Shown here: piece after piece, positions 1-11,319 of the stretch
Numbering within the stretch: the stretch's first letter is position 1
How the letters are laid out: the number at the start of each line of letters is the position of its first letter
Assembly (NCBI GenBank): GCA_015179045.1
Contig: WHUZ01000090.1
Span: 168,803 to 232,802 of the forward strand
DNA length: 64,000 nt
Source of the DNA: Kalaharituber pfeilii
Lineage: Eukaryota > Ascomycota > Pezizomycetes > Pezizales > Pezizaceae
Direction of reading: 5' to 3'
Notes under the pieces: model-generated
Seen by the model: the letters and a program-made list of their open reading frames with translations, nothing else
What the model was told of the DNA's origin: nothing
Database searches by the model: none
Translations under genes and position numbers: made by a program

Positions 1-239
1 CTCCGCTTCAATTCATGCGAGGTTGAGCTTGTCTGCAGGCTGCTTACTCTGCCGCGAGGTGGAGTCCCTGAGGAGAGTGGTGTCGGGGATGTAACTGGCG
101 CGATGGGTCTTTGTGCTTCTGCCAGCTGCTGCAGCTCGTGGCAGCTTGAGGCGTATTCCACAAGGGCAACTGCAACGCTGCGCCATGGTGCCGCCGTTGC
201 TGCTGCGTGAAGGAGTCGTGCAGCTTGCTTGTGATAAGG

Positions 240-760
240 AGCTACGCGTGCACGCTCGCCGGAGCTGCGATGCGCGTCCACGGCAGACTTTACAGCGGGG
301 AGGACAAGAGGAAAATCGCGTAAAGGGTTGGCGGTCGCAGGGCACTCCGCAACCTCCGCCAGTGCGAATATCAGGGACCGCAAAATGCCACTTGTCACGC
401 CGTGCACTAGTCAAGTGACGTCACGTTAGCAAGCCACACAAATCATGGTATGTCAGAGGGGCAGGGCTTCTTGCACGCTGCCAGCAGGTGACCCCTGGCA
501 TCAGTTTCTGCAGTGATCAGCTCCCAGGTTTCTAGAAGCGTGGGGTCTCCGAGCAGCGCCACAAATGGCAGGCGGGCAGCCAGCTCTCGAACCACACGTC
601 CTAGGCCAGCGGGAGCTCCAGCAAAATTGCTGAAAGGCGCGTCGAGGCTGGCATCCATATCCGACATTGTACGTTCTATCATAGAACCGGGACCGGAGGC
701 GTGCGTGCAGGGTCTAGGGAGAGCGATGCTGCTCTGCTGGGGGGCGGGAGGCATGCGCTA
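240..760 (+). repeat. Diverged dispersed repeat, copy 1 (partner 2435-2890)
   Basis: About 500 bp align co-linearly with 2435-2890 in the same orientation. Shared landmarks include the stretch beginning with gacaagaggaaaat, the phrase actccgcaacctccgc, the phrase cgtcacgttagcaagcca and the phrase agaagcgtggggtc. Substitutions and indels are spread throughout, so the duplication is old. Open frames exist on the minus strand here (443-754, ending near the start of the repeat) but they are not preserved in the second copy and resemble nothing I recognise. It may be a piece of a decayed transposon or of a duplicated gene. Confidence 0.6.
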
Positions 761-966
761 CCATCCCATGGGCAACGATGTGTACACTGGTGACGCTGGG
801 CACCTTGGCGCCGATTTAGCACCCTCTCCACGCAGACACATCTCACAGAATGTATCTCTGATATGTGCGATGGATTGATTATAGACTATATTGACTGTGC
901 TGATGCTGAATTTGAAAGTGAGAAAGCGAAAATACTACATCAATAGCATCTACAGTTGTACTAGAT

Positions 967-1083
967 AGACTTATTGGACCCAACGATACAAAACTTCTTT
1001 ATTCCTTCTGAGAAGCTCTCTTGTTCTGCGTGACGAAGCCCTCCTTACCCCACGTGCGAAGCCGGAATTCCGGGGTCGACGTA
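967..1083 (+). repeat. Short dispersed repeat, inverted partner at 35361-35463
   Basis: This segment matches the reverse complement of 35361-35463 over about 100 bp, including the landmark ggaattccgg, the phrase gtgacgaagccctcct and the phrase gacttattgg. The two copies lie 34 kb apart in opposite orientation. No ends, target duplication or coding potential are visible, so the family is unassigned. Confidence 0.55.
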
Positions 1084-1289
1084 AGAACAGTTCATAAAGA
1101 ATCAGGACGAGTTTACAAATAACTTCCCCAATATTTATAACCCATACATAACCAGAGCAGGCGAACAATCAGTTCTTCCATAGCCCCACCTTTATAAGCA
1201 ACAGCGTCCTCTTTCTCCAACTCCTCAACTATGGGGAACAGACAATTCCCTCCACTGAGTGTACGCGTCCTCCTACCGTAGCCCTGTCT

Positions 1290-1662
1290 TGTCAAAACCG
1301 TCCAAGATTCCCATAGAGACTTGATATGTCCCTAGGTGGTTGTTCTCCCATAGCGACGGCTGTAGTCATTGAACGCGGCGTGGGGGTCGTTAGGCGGGAA
1401 TGCTTTCTGAATGATTGGAGGTGGCGGTAGCGATGATCGTCGCGTCCGGCAATAGCCATGTAGGGATATGTTCCCATACGGTCATTGGCGCCAGAGGCAG
1501 CCAGGGTAAATTCGCATAATCGAGGTCAATAAGGCATCCATGTAGAGCTAGTAGACTGGAGGTGAACGAAGTATCCAAGGGTTCTTCTGTGTAGACCATG
1601 TTGCTGGGTGTCGTGAGACATGCAGCCGAGCGCAACCCCTTTGCGAAAACACAACAACTCAA
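1290..1662 (-). pseudogene. Fungal-type protein kinase (FunK1-like) C-lobe remnant
   Basis: On the minus strand one frame gives LHGCLIDLDYANLP, which looks like the DFG-region strand of FunK1-type fungal kinases (IDLDYA). A second frame shortly after gives MGTYPYMAIA followed by DHRYRHLQSF, close to the GT-PFMA and H-YRHDLESF signatures that follow the activation segment in that family. The two parts are in different frames, so at least one frameshift separates them. No catalytic HRD loop, ATP lobe or full C-terminus is present. It is a broken fragment; the family call rests on these two motifs only and could be wrong. Confidence 0.4.
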
Positions 1663-2083
1663 CTAATAATGCACAATCTTAAATTCTGAAAAAAAGATTC
1701 GGATTCTCCAATGTCCATTCATTCGGTCTACTATTTCTCTGTAATTTTTCCACTATTTTTTATTTGTTGGTGATGTACTGAAAAATGGTGCACGAGAGGT
1801 GCGCTCGGCTGCATGTCTCGCGACCCCAAGGGATGTACCTGGCCACGTGTGAAGTGTAGTTCCAGAAACCGGGGGAGCTGCTTCCCTGTCCGTAGAAACC
1901 TTGCGCTGTGACGCCATACCAGATACCGTCGTGAATATCCTTATACACATCGTAGGCTAGGCTGTGCGCCAGGTTAAGGACCCCTTATGCTAGAGCGGTA
2001 GCCGAGTGCGGGTGGCGGGCATGCGTAGGAAATCCGGGTTAGAATTGAAAGGTATGTAATGGAATAATTTAGTGGATGAAAAG

Positions 2084-2184
2084 CAGTCTCGAACCAGACT
2101 ACCGCTTAGTGTGTTCTCCCGCGAAGCAACCGCGTAGTGTGGAGTAGCTTAGTCAGCCACTAAGCGGTAGTCTGGTTCAAGACT
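2084..2184. mobile_element. 101-bp foldback element with 10-bp target duplication
   Basis: Arms of about 28 bp (2084-2111 and 2157-2184) are inverted copies that begin CAGTCTCGAACCAGACTACC. The element is flanked on both sides by ggatgaaaag (2074-2083 and 2185-2194). It is the most complete member of the TAGTCTCGTAACCAGAC micro-element family. A 9-11 bp duplication is typical of Mutator-like transposons, which is the basis for that tentative class. No coding capacity. Confidence 0.75.
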
Positions 2185-2434
2185 GGATGAAAAGAGCGCC
2201 GGCGCGGTCGAATCACCAGAATGTAATGCCGAAAGGGCCGGAAAACTGCGACTACAGGCAACGATGGCCTCCGCCCTGCAGAGCTGCAATGCATATGTAG
2301 ACTTTGTTGGGTTGCAGGCATACTTGCTTCCCCTCTCGTCGGCGTCCAGTCGAGGATAAAGCTCTCACAGAAGTCAACGACATTTGGGTGGAGGAATCCA
2401 CGTAGCTCTGCGCACATCACAGGTTCACAGAGCA

Positions 2435-2890
2435 TGCGTGCCGACGACAGATTTTGCTACGAGAGGCACAAGAGGAAAATTGCGTAAAGGGTCGATCGCA
2501 GACCACTCCGCAACCTCCGCTAGCACGAATACTAGGGACTGCGAAATGCCATTTGTAACATCATGCACTAGCCGAGTGGACGTCACGTTAGCAAGCCAGA
2601 CAATCATGTACGGACAGGGATTTTTGCTTCCAGCAGGGGGGTACCGCTGGTATCAGTTTCTGGAGTGAACAGCCCCTAGGTGTCCAGAAGCGTGGGGTCC
2701 CTTGCAGCGCTACAAGCAGCAGGTAGGCAGCCAACCCGACCTAAGCCAGCGGGAGCTCCAGGAGAATTGCTGCATCCATATCCGAAATTTTTTGCGTTCT
2801 GGAACCGGACTCAACCACAGTAAAGTAGAACCGGATCGAGAGTGTGCGTGCAGGATCTAGGAGTGCGATGTGCTGTGGGAATGCGCTAAA
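2435..2890 (+). repeat. Diverged dispersed repeat, copy 2 (partner 240-760)
   Basis: Co-linear with 240-760 as described there. This copy lacks several short segments and has lost the long minus-strand frame seen in the first copy, which argues against conserved coding in either. Confidence 0.6.
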
Positions 2891-2894
2891 CCGC

Positions 2895-4185
2895 ACAGTG
2901 ACACGCTTTGTGACTTTCACTTGGCCACTACCTCACGTGCCGACGCACGTTTTACTCCAAAACTGCCCGCCCAGAAGGGAATACCTGGGCACACGAACAG
3001 GAATATATACATTTATCTCAACAACAACAGCAGATTTTAGCTGGCGGAGATACTAGCTTGGGCAGCAGAGTAGGGGGCGGAAAGTAGGGGATAATATGCA
3101 AGGATCTTCAAACTGTCGCCGATCAGTTTGAACGGTTTGGCAGGCCACTGGCAAAACATGTAGAGCACTCTACAGTCACTGAGCAGACGTTTTGGTGATT
3201 CCACGTTTTCTTGGCACCTCCGAATGCATGCTTGTGCTGCTTCAAACACTCACATGTACTTACCTCCCGGACCAACAGCGCAATTACAAAACTTGTACCT
3301 CTCCCATGTATCGCATAGCATAGGAAGAAGTCATGACAATAGCTACAGTCAGCTGAACAAACTGGAACATAATTTCCTTCATGCCTATCAGGGGGCAAGG
3401 CGTGATGCACGTCATGGCATGATCCATGTCATGGCATGTTGCACGACATTGCACGATGCATGCCATCAATGCGGTGCTCTTGTCTTTCTAGTAATCCAAC
3501 CTCAAGCTTAATGTGTATATATGCGGGCGTAGCTCTCGTCAATAAGTCAGTAGCTGGCGGATTAATTTTGGTGCTAATAGCAGGATTCTTGTAGGGTACC
3601 GAGCAGACGATTGCAATAGCCTGCGGACAGATGCTTGATTTAGCGTGGAACAGATATCATGTGACCAACTCACATACTAGACCGTGCACATACACTTCTA
3701 TGTACTTCCCGCACAAACATGACACCTGCTAGACTACTTACCAATTCAACATCATAAACCTATCTATTCGGTCCTATACTCGCGAATGCGAAAGTTTACA
3801 GATATTGCTTTTCCTTCATCAATTTCATTCAATCGCTTGAATATTGCAGCGGCGAAAAATATGCAGGCTCGGTTGGAAGATCTAGAAGACCGCTGGATTG
3901 GAGGGTGCGATGGATGTGGTGACGATGGATATTTCGGTCAAGTTGCATTGGTGGCAGAAGTGGTGTAGGCAGTAGAATGTGCGGTAGGAGAGGCGATCGT
4001 AGAGGTGGTCGGAGAGGTGACAGGGGAGACCACAGCTGATGCGAGAAGCGGAGGTGGGAGGGGCGATTGGAGGTGGCTTTTGAAGAGGGCGTTGAACGGC
4101 GGAGGTGGATCTGGACGGGGGACGGAGGAGGAGGAAGGGGAGGGTCAAGTGGCAGTGGAGTTGTGTACTTTCCCAACTGACATAT
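2895..4185. other. No gene recognised
   Basis: I see no supported gene here. Short open frames on both strands overlap and lack recognisable domains. The stretch 3370-3480 is rich in catg-type palindromic words. The stretch 3890-4150 is purine-rich on the plus strand, which produces proline- and serine-rich antisense frames by composition alone. Confidence 0.5.
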
Positions 4186-4189
4186 AGCT

Positions 4190-4430
4190 TGGTGAAGTAG
4201 TTCGTCCGCTGCCTCTAGTGATGGAGGTTACAAGAAGGGGCCATGAAGGGAAATAGGATTGAGAGGCCCCCGTGCGAAACCGAGCTGGTGAAAATGGTCA
4301 TCCAGCATCTTGCTTAAAGATGGACTGTAATGCTCCGGTTTCCAACAATGATCACTTGGGAGTTCAAAACTTCAGTTCTAGCGAAAATTCAATTCGAAGT
4401 CGGGAACCGGGGCAACTCGTTCTGTTTTTT
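4190..4430 (+). repeat. Dispersed repeat family R1, partial copy
   Basis: Shares the order of words gatggaggtt, aaggg-ccatg, gaggcccc and accggggcaa-tcgtt with copies at 6440-6660, 7140-7340 and 11740-11920. About 220 bp can be aligned by eye with many differences. No ends or duplication are visible. Confidence 0.5.
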
Positions 4431-4439
4431 TTGCAGTGC

Positions 4440-5930
4440 GTAAAATTATTCCCAAAGAAACCAAATGTGAGGCCACAGTGTGAAAAAGTTTACATTCAGT
4501 ATCAGCAGCCTGGGGAATATGTCGATATATCGCTACCCGCTTAACTTTAGCCAATATGGTCAATATGGCGATAGCTTGCCTCTGCACCGCAATTGCGTTA
4601 TCAGGATGCGGGCGTGCGTTCTTCTATTACCCTGAGATGGCTACTACTATTTCTAAACATTTTCGGTGACTATGTGCACTTCTCTCATATCACTACCAAA
4701 AACAGGTGTATGGTGATAGAGAGGCAGCTTAATACTCCAGCTCCTCTATATCTAATGTACCAAGCTTGCTTAAGAACACAAGACTCAAGCTTTTCCGTCC
4801 GAACCGGGTAAAATACACCAAAGCTTTAGCATATCCTTCGCCTCTCCAAACTACTTAATGCAATCCTCACAGGCGATTTTAACACCAGGCATCGCATATC
4901 GCATGCAATAAATTGTACTCACATATGCGCTCCGTGTGCATATACCAACCATATGCTCAAGTCGTAATGTGGTGTTGCGCTCACTAGTGTTTGCATCTGC
5001 GGGTTCGCGATAAAAGTCCACCATCCAATTTATGTACAAAATCTTGTCTAACAATTACCCTGAATTGCCAGACGGATTGAATTCTATACGCTGTTCACCA
5101 ACATATTATAATCTATCTGTGTAGCTTTGCTTTCTAGCTCCAAAACCCGAGCTATATCCTGTACCAATTGTAGCATTAGGATTTTTTCTTCCCTTAAAAA
5201 TGTAGAACCAACTAAAGTTCGGCACCGTGAGAGCACAACCCACACCACTGTGTGTTTCTCCAAATGAATTCTTGACTCCAAATCTAAAATAGTATCGAAT
5301 ATCTAGCCTTGAGATCTATAATCCATAATAGCAAACCCCTACGTAACAAGGTACCCGCCATCGCCAAACTTTTATTTTCGCTCGCTAGTTGCGTTGGTGT
5401 TGGCATGTAAACCGTAAATGTTTGAGGGCATAAAGAAATGGCTCCAAGCAGGGAATCTCGATAGCTTTGGAACCGAGCAACTGCAACTTGAATTAAGGCA
5501 CACTTAGATGGTATATCGACTATCCCGATATCACATCCTTGCAAAATATCTGCGGCATCAATATTACTTTGATTCCCAGCGTACACATTTGCCTCAACTT
5601 TCCAAAACAATGCCATCGCACATCCACCGCAGTACCTTCTTTCCCATTAACAATTCCAACAGTAAACTTGGAGGTTCTGGTTGGTGATAATTTGCATGCC
5701 TTCAATGGAGATAGAGCTTCCAGGACCAGATACAGTACTTCCAGCGTAACTGACATTAAGTATATACGATATGTCTGCTGCAATATCGATGGCTACCATC
5801 ATGCTTTGCCATGAATAACATCATCCTTTGACTGGGTCCGTCTGAAGCTTTATGTACCCACATATTTATGCCCTTGTGTACCTACAAGCCTGCAGAATTC
5901 GGGCACAACATTGCCCATAAATGCGCTCCC
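4440..5930. other. No gene; possible decayed reading frame on minus strand
   Basis: Minus-strand frames at 5520-5783, 5284-5616 and 5084-5281 could be one old coding region cut by stops. The last contains a helical, leucine- and glutamate-rich segment. I recognise no family in them. The remainder shows nothing beyond AT-rich sequence. Confidence 0.25.
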
Positions 5931-5939
5931 CCCAGGGTT

Positions 5940-6224
5940 CCTTATGAGAGGTAATATAACATCTTGCTTTGGCATGCACACCTAGCTGAGCCGGGTATTC
6001 CCCCGCCGAGCATATTATAGGCCTGGTCCCCATGTGCCTGAAAGTTTAAGCCCTAGTGCACCCACCAATTAAGTCTAGTGTACCTATGATCCCCGAAGGT
6101 TGAGACCCCCATATGCCCGCATGTTTAAGCCCCCGGATGATATATCCGCCAATTCATTACAAGAAAGATGCCATTGGTATAAAGCTTCAATGTGTATAAA
6201 CATTGATAAACTGGCAGACAAAAC

Positions 6225-6275
<51 letters not shown>

Positions 6276-6660
6276 CAAAAGCACATGGGGAGTAGTCGAC
6301 CTACCAAGGAGTAACATGTGTTATTCGAGGAGCCACCGAATGGGCAGTCGGAGTAGCACTGCTGTGACAGCTGCTGACTTTAAGGGGAAGGGGGATGGGT
6401 TCAAGAGGCGCATTTGTTTTCTTACTTTTGTGAACTGACCTATCCCTTGGTCAATGATGGAGACAGCAACAAGAGCCATGGAGAGGTATAGAATTGAGGG
6501 GCTCAGTTTGATTCTCACGCTGAGCGGGGATGTTGGTTGTCCGGGCATCTTATAGGAGTAAATACGATGAACTGTATTGCTCCAGTTCCAGCGAATATCT
6601 TTTAAGAGTAGAAATTATAGGAATGATCAATTGGGAATTGCAACCGGGGCAATTCGTTTT
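5940..6660 (+). repeat. Long dispersed repeat, copy A (partner 11320-11930)
   Basis: Shares, in the same order as 11320-11930, an agctgag/ccgccga block, a tatag-cctggtcc block, an aag-aaggatgcca block, a gataaa block, the phrase gagtagtcg and then the R1 repeat (6440-6660). Copy A carries an A tract of about 50 nt at 6222-6270 that copy B lacks. Homology covers roughly 600-700 bp. It may be a transposon remnant. Confidence 0.5.
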
Positions 6661-6732
6661 CAATTTTCGCTTTCAATTTTATCACTGTCACAGCAAGGGA
6701 ATACGACATGCCGCGAGGTGCAGCCAAACAGG

Positions 6733-6760
6733 CTCACGCCGTAGTCTGGTTCTCACGCCG
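6733..6760. mobile_element. 10-nt micro-insertion flanked by perfect 9-bp direct repeats
   Basis: CTCACGCCG at 6733-6741 is repeated exactly at 6752-6760. Between them lie ten bases, TAGTCTGGTT, which match half of the terminal motif of the micro-element family. The arrangement is what an excision scar or a solo terminal repeat would leave. Confidence 0.65.
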
Positions 6761-7139
6761 AGTTGCCGCCGATATTCAAACGACTTACCGAGTTTTATAC
6801 ATATAACAAATGGGAAGGGCACTATTCCAATCCCCCTCCCCCTCCAAATTTGTAAAAGGAAAACAACAATGTTGCGGAGATAAACAAAATTTTACTATAT
6901 AGCTCCGAGGCTACTAAGAGTTACAATTTTTTTTCTACTATTTGAACACCTACGGGGAAGCTTGCACTATATAGTAACTTTGGGAAGTTTCCAATATCAC
7001 GGTAGAACAATTACTAACTGGTAAGCTAGCTTCGAACTATATACAATTTAAATAATTCCATGCATCTGATGAGATGAAGGGCTTGGGTGCTCTGCACCCA
7101 GTGTCTTTTCTGTCCCAGCAAATGCTCGCCCCTATAGGT

Positions 7140-7340
7140 GGCGTGGTATGTCTGTTGTCTCTACTGATGGAGGTTGCAGCAAGTGCCATGGAGAGGTATA
7201 GAACTGAGGGCCCGGTTTGATTCTCGCGTCAAGCTGCTATCAATCCTCTTTCTGAAATAAAAGATGGGCTGTAATGCTCCTGTTCCTTATGCTTAAAATC
7301 TAGTGGAGCCACGGCAGCCTGTTTTTTTTTGTTTTTTTGC
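7140..7340 (+). repeat. Dispersed repeat family R1, partial copy
   Basis: Contains gatggaggttgcagcaag, ccatggagaggtatag and gggcccggtttgattctc in the same order as the other three R1 copies and ends near a T tract at 7321-7338. The word ggtttgattct resembles a tRNA B box, but no matching A box is convincing. Confidence 0.5.
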
Positions 7341-7498
7341 TTCACGTAAATATATTCTAGCATTTCCACGTTGCCAAAAGGTCGCTCCCGGCTTGCCGTG
7401 GTAAAATACATGAATTGAGTGTTTTCATAGGTACCTCTCTTTCGGGTGCGTTCCCCGAGTTACTATTGCAGTTTAAGCAGTGTAAGCATGCCGCAGAT

Positions 7499-7537
7499 GT
7501 AAATGTTGTTCTCGTGCCCAGACTCTGTCCAAATGTT
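7499..7537. mobile_element. Micro-element, TGTTCTCGTGCCCAGAC variant
   Basis: An insert of about 23 nt carrying ttctcgtgcccagactc lies between two copies of aaatgtt (7501-7507 and 7531-7537). Extending the flanks to nine bases gives seven matches, so the duplication is slightly decayed. Confidence 0.5.
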
Positions 7538-7785
7538 AGAATTGAGCGATTGGCATGAGTGTTTGAAACTGTGCTAGCAGGTGTTCAGAAGAGCCGAGAA
7601 AAGTAGTTTCATCAAGCTTTTTTCTCGGGATCTGTAGGAGTGAATTGCAGCACTACCTCAAAAAGAAAACAATTGGTGGTTCGATCTATGCGAGTATATA
7701 TATGTACATGATAGTGCCCCATCTGAATCCCAAATACAGTACAATCCTGCAACTCCAATTCCATGAAACCATCTGGTGATAAGTT

Positions 7786-8640
7786 CTACTTAATCTTTTT
7801 CGCCTTGAGCCTGATAGTCTCATTATTGACAAATATACCCTTGCCTTTATACGGCTCCGGTTTCCTCCATGCTCTGATATTCGCCGCAAACTGCATGACG
7901 ACCATCTTGTCCCTACCCTCCAGCAATATACGTGTGGGTGTCGGCGTGCTTGCAGTGACGCCCTCTGGAACCTCCAACTCGATTGGGTGCGCATACCCGA
8001 CTTTGAGGTTGACAATGCGGTTGTTGTTCTCCATGACAGCACGGTAGCCGACGCCGTGCAGACGGAGGATGGCGGTGTGGCGTTCGGTGACGCCGAGGAC
8101 GTGGCCCGCCAGTAGAGAGCGGATGGTGCCCCACATGCAGCGTTGGGTGCGGTCTTTGGGGTCCTCAACGGTGAGGGAGGCTTTTGGGGGGGTGGTTTCG
8201 GAGATGGTGAGGGTCATATAGGGCGGGAGGGGGACTGTCATCGTGCCAAATGGGCCGGTGATTTCGCTTTCGAACCCAGAGTTTTGTGTGAGTTCCGGAG
8301 GTTCTGCAATAGTCAGGAAGGGGGCAGGGAGCGGGGAAGCAGGGCGGGCTTACAGCGTCTTTGAAGGCTCCTCACGAGTCTTCTTTGGCGGAGGGGGGAT
8401 AACGGTGAGTTTAACATCTGGTGGGAGAATCACAGGGCTGCGACCGATTTGGGAGAGGAATGGGTTGGTCGTGGAGAAGAACTGGTGTTGTTGTGCAATG
8501 AGCTGGGATTGGGGGACGAGTTTGAGCAGCGGCAGAAATGTTGCGGGGTGGTTTATGTGAGCGCTACGGCAGAGAAGGAGGGTCCGCCGCAATGTTGGGG
8601 AGAACATGGCGGTGTGGGGTGTGAGGTTGCTGGTGCACAA
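7786..8640 (-). CDS. MRPL6: Mitochondrial large-subunit ribosomal protein uL6m (L6 family)
   Basis: The product is a nuclear-encoded protein of the mitochondrial ribosome large subunit. Exon 1 is 8376-8640 and exon 2 is 7786-8303, joined across a 72-nt intron (8304-8375, donor GTGAGG, acceptor TTGCAG), giving 783 nt and 260 residues. The N-terminus is basic and hydrophobic with no acidic residues, as in a mitochondrial presequence; a second ATG at 8607 (MFSPTLRRT) is an alternative start. The mature part starts at SQIGRSPVILPPDVKL and runs through SLLAGHVLGVTERH, RLHGVGYRAV and GYAHPIELEVPEGV to the basic C-terminus RLKAKKIK, all characteristic of bacterial-type L6. The first exon could read on to a stop inside the intron, but only the splice given keeps the conserved frame. 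This is an ordinary housekeeping gene. Confidence 0.9.
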
Positions 8641-8768
8641 TTGCGACTGGCAATTGTCGCGACGGTGGTGATCGGCTTGGTGGGGGAAGCCCGGATTTAT
8701 CTTATCTAATCTGATGAGATAAGATGTGATCGAAGTTTCCTGGCGATTTCATCACATCCAATTAAGCG

Positions 8769-8858
8769 CCTGCAAGCTAGTCTCGTTAGCGGAGCAACAC
8801 CCATGCATGAAACTCCGCTTAGTCAGTGTCTGGTTACGTGACTACAGTACCTGCAAGC
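8769..8858. mobile_element. 72-bp micro-element with perfect 9-bp duplication
   Basis: CCTGCAAGC at 8769-8777 recurs exactly at 8850-8858. The element between (8778-8849) begins TAGTCTCGTTAGCGGAG and its other end, read inverted, carries TAGTCACGTAACCAGACAC about three bases in. The arms also pair through gcggag/ctccgc. It belongs to the same family as 2084-2184. Confidence 0.7.
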
Positions 8859-8989
8859 ATGAGGACAAAAGCATTTTGACTGTTTTCGAGCCCTGTCAAT
8901 CATGTTGCCAAGACGAGTACCGAAGTCCAGTAAGCAAGGCGGAGGCTTTCGCATACTCGTTTATTTATAGTCCATGCGAGTAGTTTAGT

Positions 8990-9660
8990 CCCAGTATCTC
9001 GGTTGTGTACAGCACTTACAGAAAATGACCAATAGTTAAGGTCCGCCAGCAAGGATAAATAAATGAACTTGTTAAGAGCGAATAAGCAAGTACTACCGCC
9101 AGGGACCTCCTGCGAAACCCGCGTTCCGATTTTCAGATCCTTCTCACTTCGTTAGAGTGCTTGAGCTTGTGTTGAGATCTAGACGGAGAACGAGTGTCCT
9201 AAATCTTGACATATCATTAACATTTCCCTGAGGCGTTCAAATTTTCCTTTCATCAAATATTGTGTGACAGCAAGACGTAATTTAGATTTGATTTGTTTTA
9301 TTCATCACAGTCATTGAAGCAGTAAGCCTTGCCTTCGGTATCATCGGACTGGCCAAGCTATGCCGGTTCGAGACTGAGGCTATGCACACATTGGCAGATT
9401 ATAATAAAATGGGAAAGGAATTCTATAAAGGTTGGAGACGTTTTATTTCGGTGATTGGTGCTATTGGGATGGGGTGGGCAGTACGTGGGGAAGGAAGGGG
9501 GGTTTGTGTAGGGGTACTAAAAGGGACAAAGAGCAGAAAGCTGTGGCTGTGGCGATGTTGTACACATGGCATTCTGGTATATCTATTGCTGTATATTGTA
9601 GCATATTCCGCATCGGCTATACTACCACCCGTTCAGGTTGTGGGTTAATCCGGTCAATTG
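8990..9660. other. No gene recognised; one decayed micro-element
   Basis: At 9357-9384 the word gctatg is repeated on either side of ccggttcgagactgag, which resembles the micro-element core. Otherwise only short unsupported frames are present. Confidence 0.4.
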
Positions 9661-9668
9661 TTGTTGAG

Positions 9669-9960
9669 ATACCGTATTAACTCACATAAGAGCAAGAAAA
9701 CAAACGCGCGCTAGTTCGGTCTTGGCAGGACTCAGGCGCCATTAATCACGCTAGCGCGCTGTTCGTGCAATCTTGGCATTACTAAGCACGACTAATCTCC
9801 AGCTTCTCTACGAATCTCCGTGGTGTTGAGGTTAGCATCGCGGTAATTCGGGGATCATTACGTGCCCATGCGTGATACACGCGCACTGGCGCTGAGAATT
9901 TTGCCAAGACCGAACTAGCGCGCGTTTGTTTTCTTGCTCTTATGTGAGTTAATACGGTAT
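9669..9960. mobile_element. 292-bp MITE with about 59-bp terminal inverted repeats
   Basis: The left arm (9669-9727) begins ATACCGTATTAACTCACATA. The right arm (9902-9960) is its near-perfect reverse complement. The inner part has no reading frame. A target duplication is not evident. It ends directly against the next MITE at 9961. Confidence 0.8.
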
Positions 9961-10042
9961 ACTAGCCAGTAAAATATGTATTCGGACAGGGGTACTAATC
10001 CACATTATGCGCTATGTCCGAATACATATTTTACTAGCTATG
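9961..10042. mobile_element. About 75-bp foldback MITE, copy 1
   Basis: Arms start GCCAGTAAAATATGTATTC and end with the inverse, giving a hairpin of about 26-bp arms flanked by TA on each side. Relatives are at 47811-47888 and, degenerate and inverted, at 62736-62812. TA flanks suggest a Tc1/mariner-type origin. Confidence 0.75.
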
Positions 10043-10049
10043 TCAATTT

Positions 10050-10830
10050 CTGTTGATGTTCGGACCATGTGGCTGTCAGGCGCTTAGGTAGATCCCTTCC
10101 ACCATACTTTGGTCCAGGACTATAGCACTATGACGATGACAGGGGTAGCGCATTTGGTCATTCAGTGTAATCACATGATGGTTCCAGTTTGCTATGAGAC
10201 CGTCATAGTGCCACAATAATAGGTAACACACCACCTAAGGTGTCATCTATTCCCCCGGGAGCCTTTGTGATTTTAAATTTCTTTAATCAAAAAAAAAAAA
10301 AATATATTAATGCATAAAAGGTATTGGATTATGGTTTCAATATTTGCATCGCAGACCAGCATAAGAGTACGGGTATGAAGCAGGAAAAGGACAGGAACAT
10401 ATGAAGCAGGTACTAATCCAAGCTGCCCATAACCTGTGGAGTACCCTTCAAAACTTCCTCTACGCTGGTGGTAATAAACCCCTGTGCGCTCACTTCGATT
10501 TAAAAAAGCCTTTGTACCAGCCGAATCCCTCATGATACCCACTTGTTCGCTCATTCTAAACAGGAACAGCATTTTTGTGCTTGGAATTCACAGCCCAACA
10601 CAGTCAGGCTTACCCTGAAAATTATGTTATAGACCTAGTCAGTCTGGGTCCCCATGTAAGAACCAATCTCCCGCCTAGCGAAAGCCTGAGATAAGAGAGC
10701 GATGTCTTATATTCGCAAGGTGGATTATCCACCTTTTTTTTTTTTTTAAAAATACACTTTTTTAAGGTCATTGAGGCATAGCCTCTCCTTTGGTATATTA
10801 GTGAGAGTAGATACATATGCGTGCCTAAAT
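10050..10830. other. No gene recognised
   Basis: An A tract lies at 10288-10302 and a T/A junction at 10734-10760. The phrase tatagacctagtcagtctggg near 10628 echoes repeats A and B (5940, 11320). Minus-strand frames here have no recognisable domain. Confidence 0.4.
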
Positions 10831-10834
10831 AGAT

Positions 10835-11280
10835 ATAGTTAGTAAAAATAAAGCAATAAAAACCATGGTTGAACCACAAAAGTGAACAAAGCAAGAGAAG
10901 AAACAAATCTCTGTCCTATTCTTCCAACGGTCCGTATAATAGCAGCAATAAATAAAGCAGCCTTTCTTGCAATAGCCACTGGAGGATCCACCAGTTTGTA
11001 GGCCAATACCGTGCGAGAGTCCCTCGTAGCACCAATTGCAACCAATAATTCCCTTCTTTCTATATAATATAAAAGGCAGTCCAACAGCACATGCCACTCA
11101 TCTTCTATTGTATCACATAAATCTAACACCCTTCGTCACTCCATAGCTTCTCTATTAAGACTCTTCTACCCAACTGCAACCTCAAAGGAAGCAACCCCAA
11201 GCAACATCGTGCCACTTGTCTCGCCAGGTGCAATGGGAAGGATGTATATGGCCTAGGAATTAAGCCAACCCCCCGAACGA
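10835..11280 (-). pseudogene. Non-LTR retrotransposon C-terminal remnant
   Basis: Read on the minus strand, one frame gives LARQVARCCLGLLPLRLQLGRRVLIEKLWSDEGC (quoted in part) and another continues LCDTIEDEWHVLLDC. The C-x2-C-type word followed by EDE-H-LL-C is the cysteine/histidine knuckle seen at the C-terminus of LINE polymerases. A frameshift separates the two frames and stops follow. No polymerase motifs or tail are attached. Confidence 0.4.
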
Positions 11281-11319
11281 CTGAAATCTGGAGAGACTTG
11301 CTTGTTTTTTTGTTCTTTT

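Noticed and set aside
3786..4187. Glycine- and proline-rich frames near 4000
   Set aside because: They come from a purine-rich strand and have no recognisable motif on either strand.
6218..6320. Gene with lysine or phenylalanine run around the A tract at 6222-6270
   Set aside because: The frames exist only because the homopolymer is open in several frames.
7160..7260. tRNA-derived SINE in repeat R1 based on a B-box-like ggtttgattct
   Set aside because: The matching A box is not convincing and the B-box word is not conserved in the other copies.
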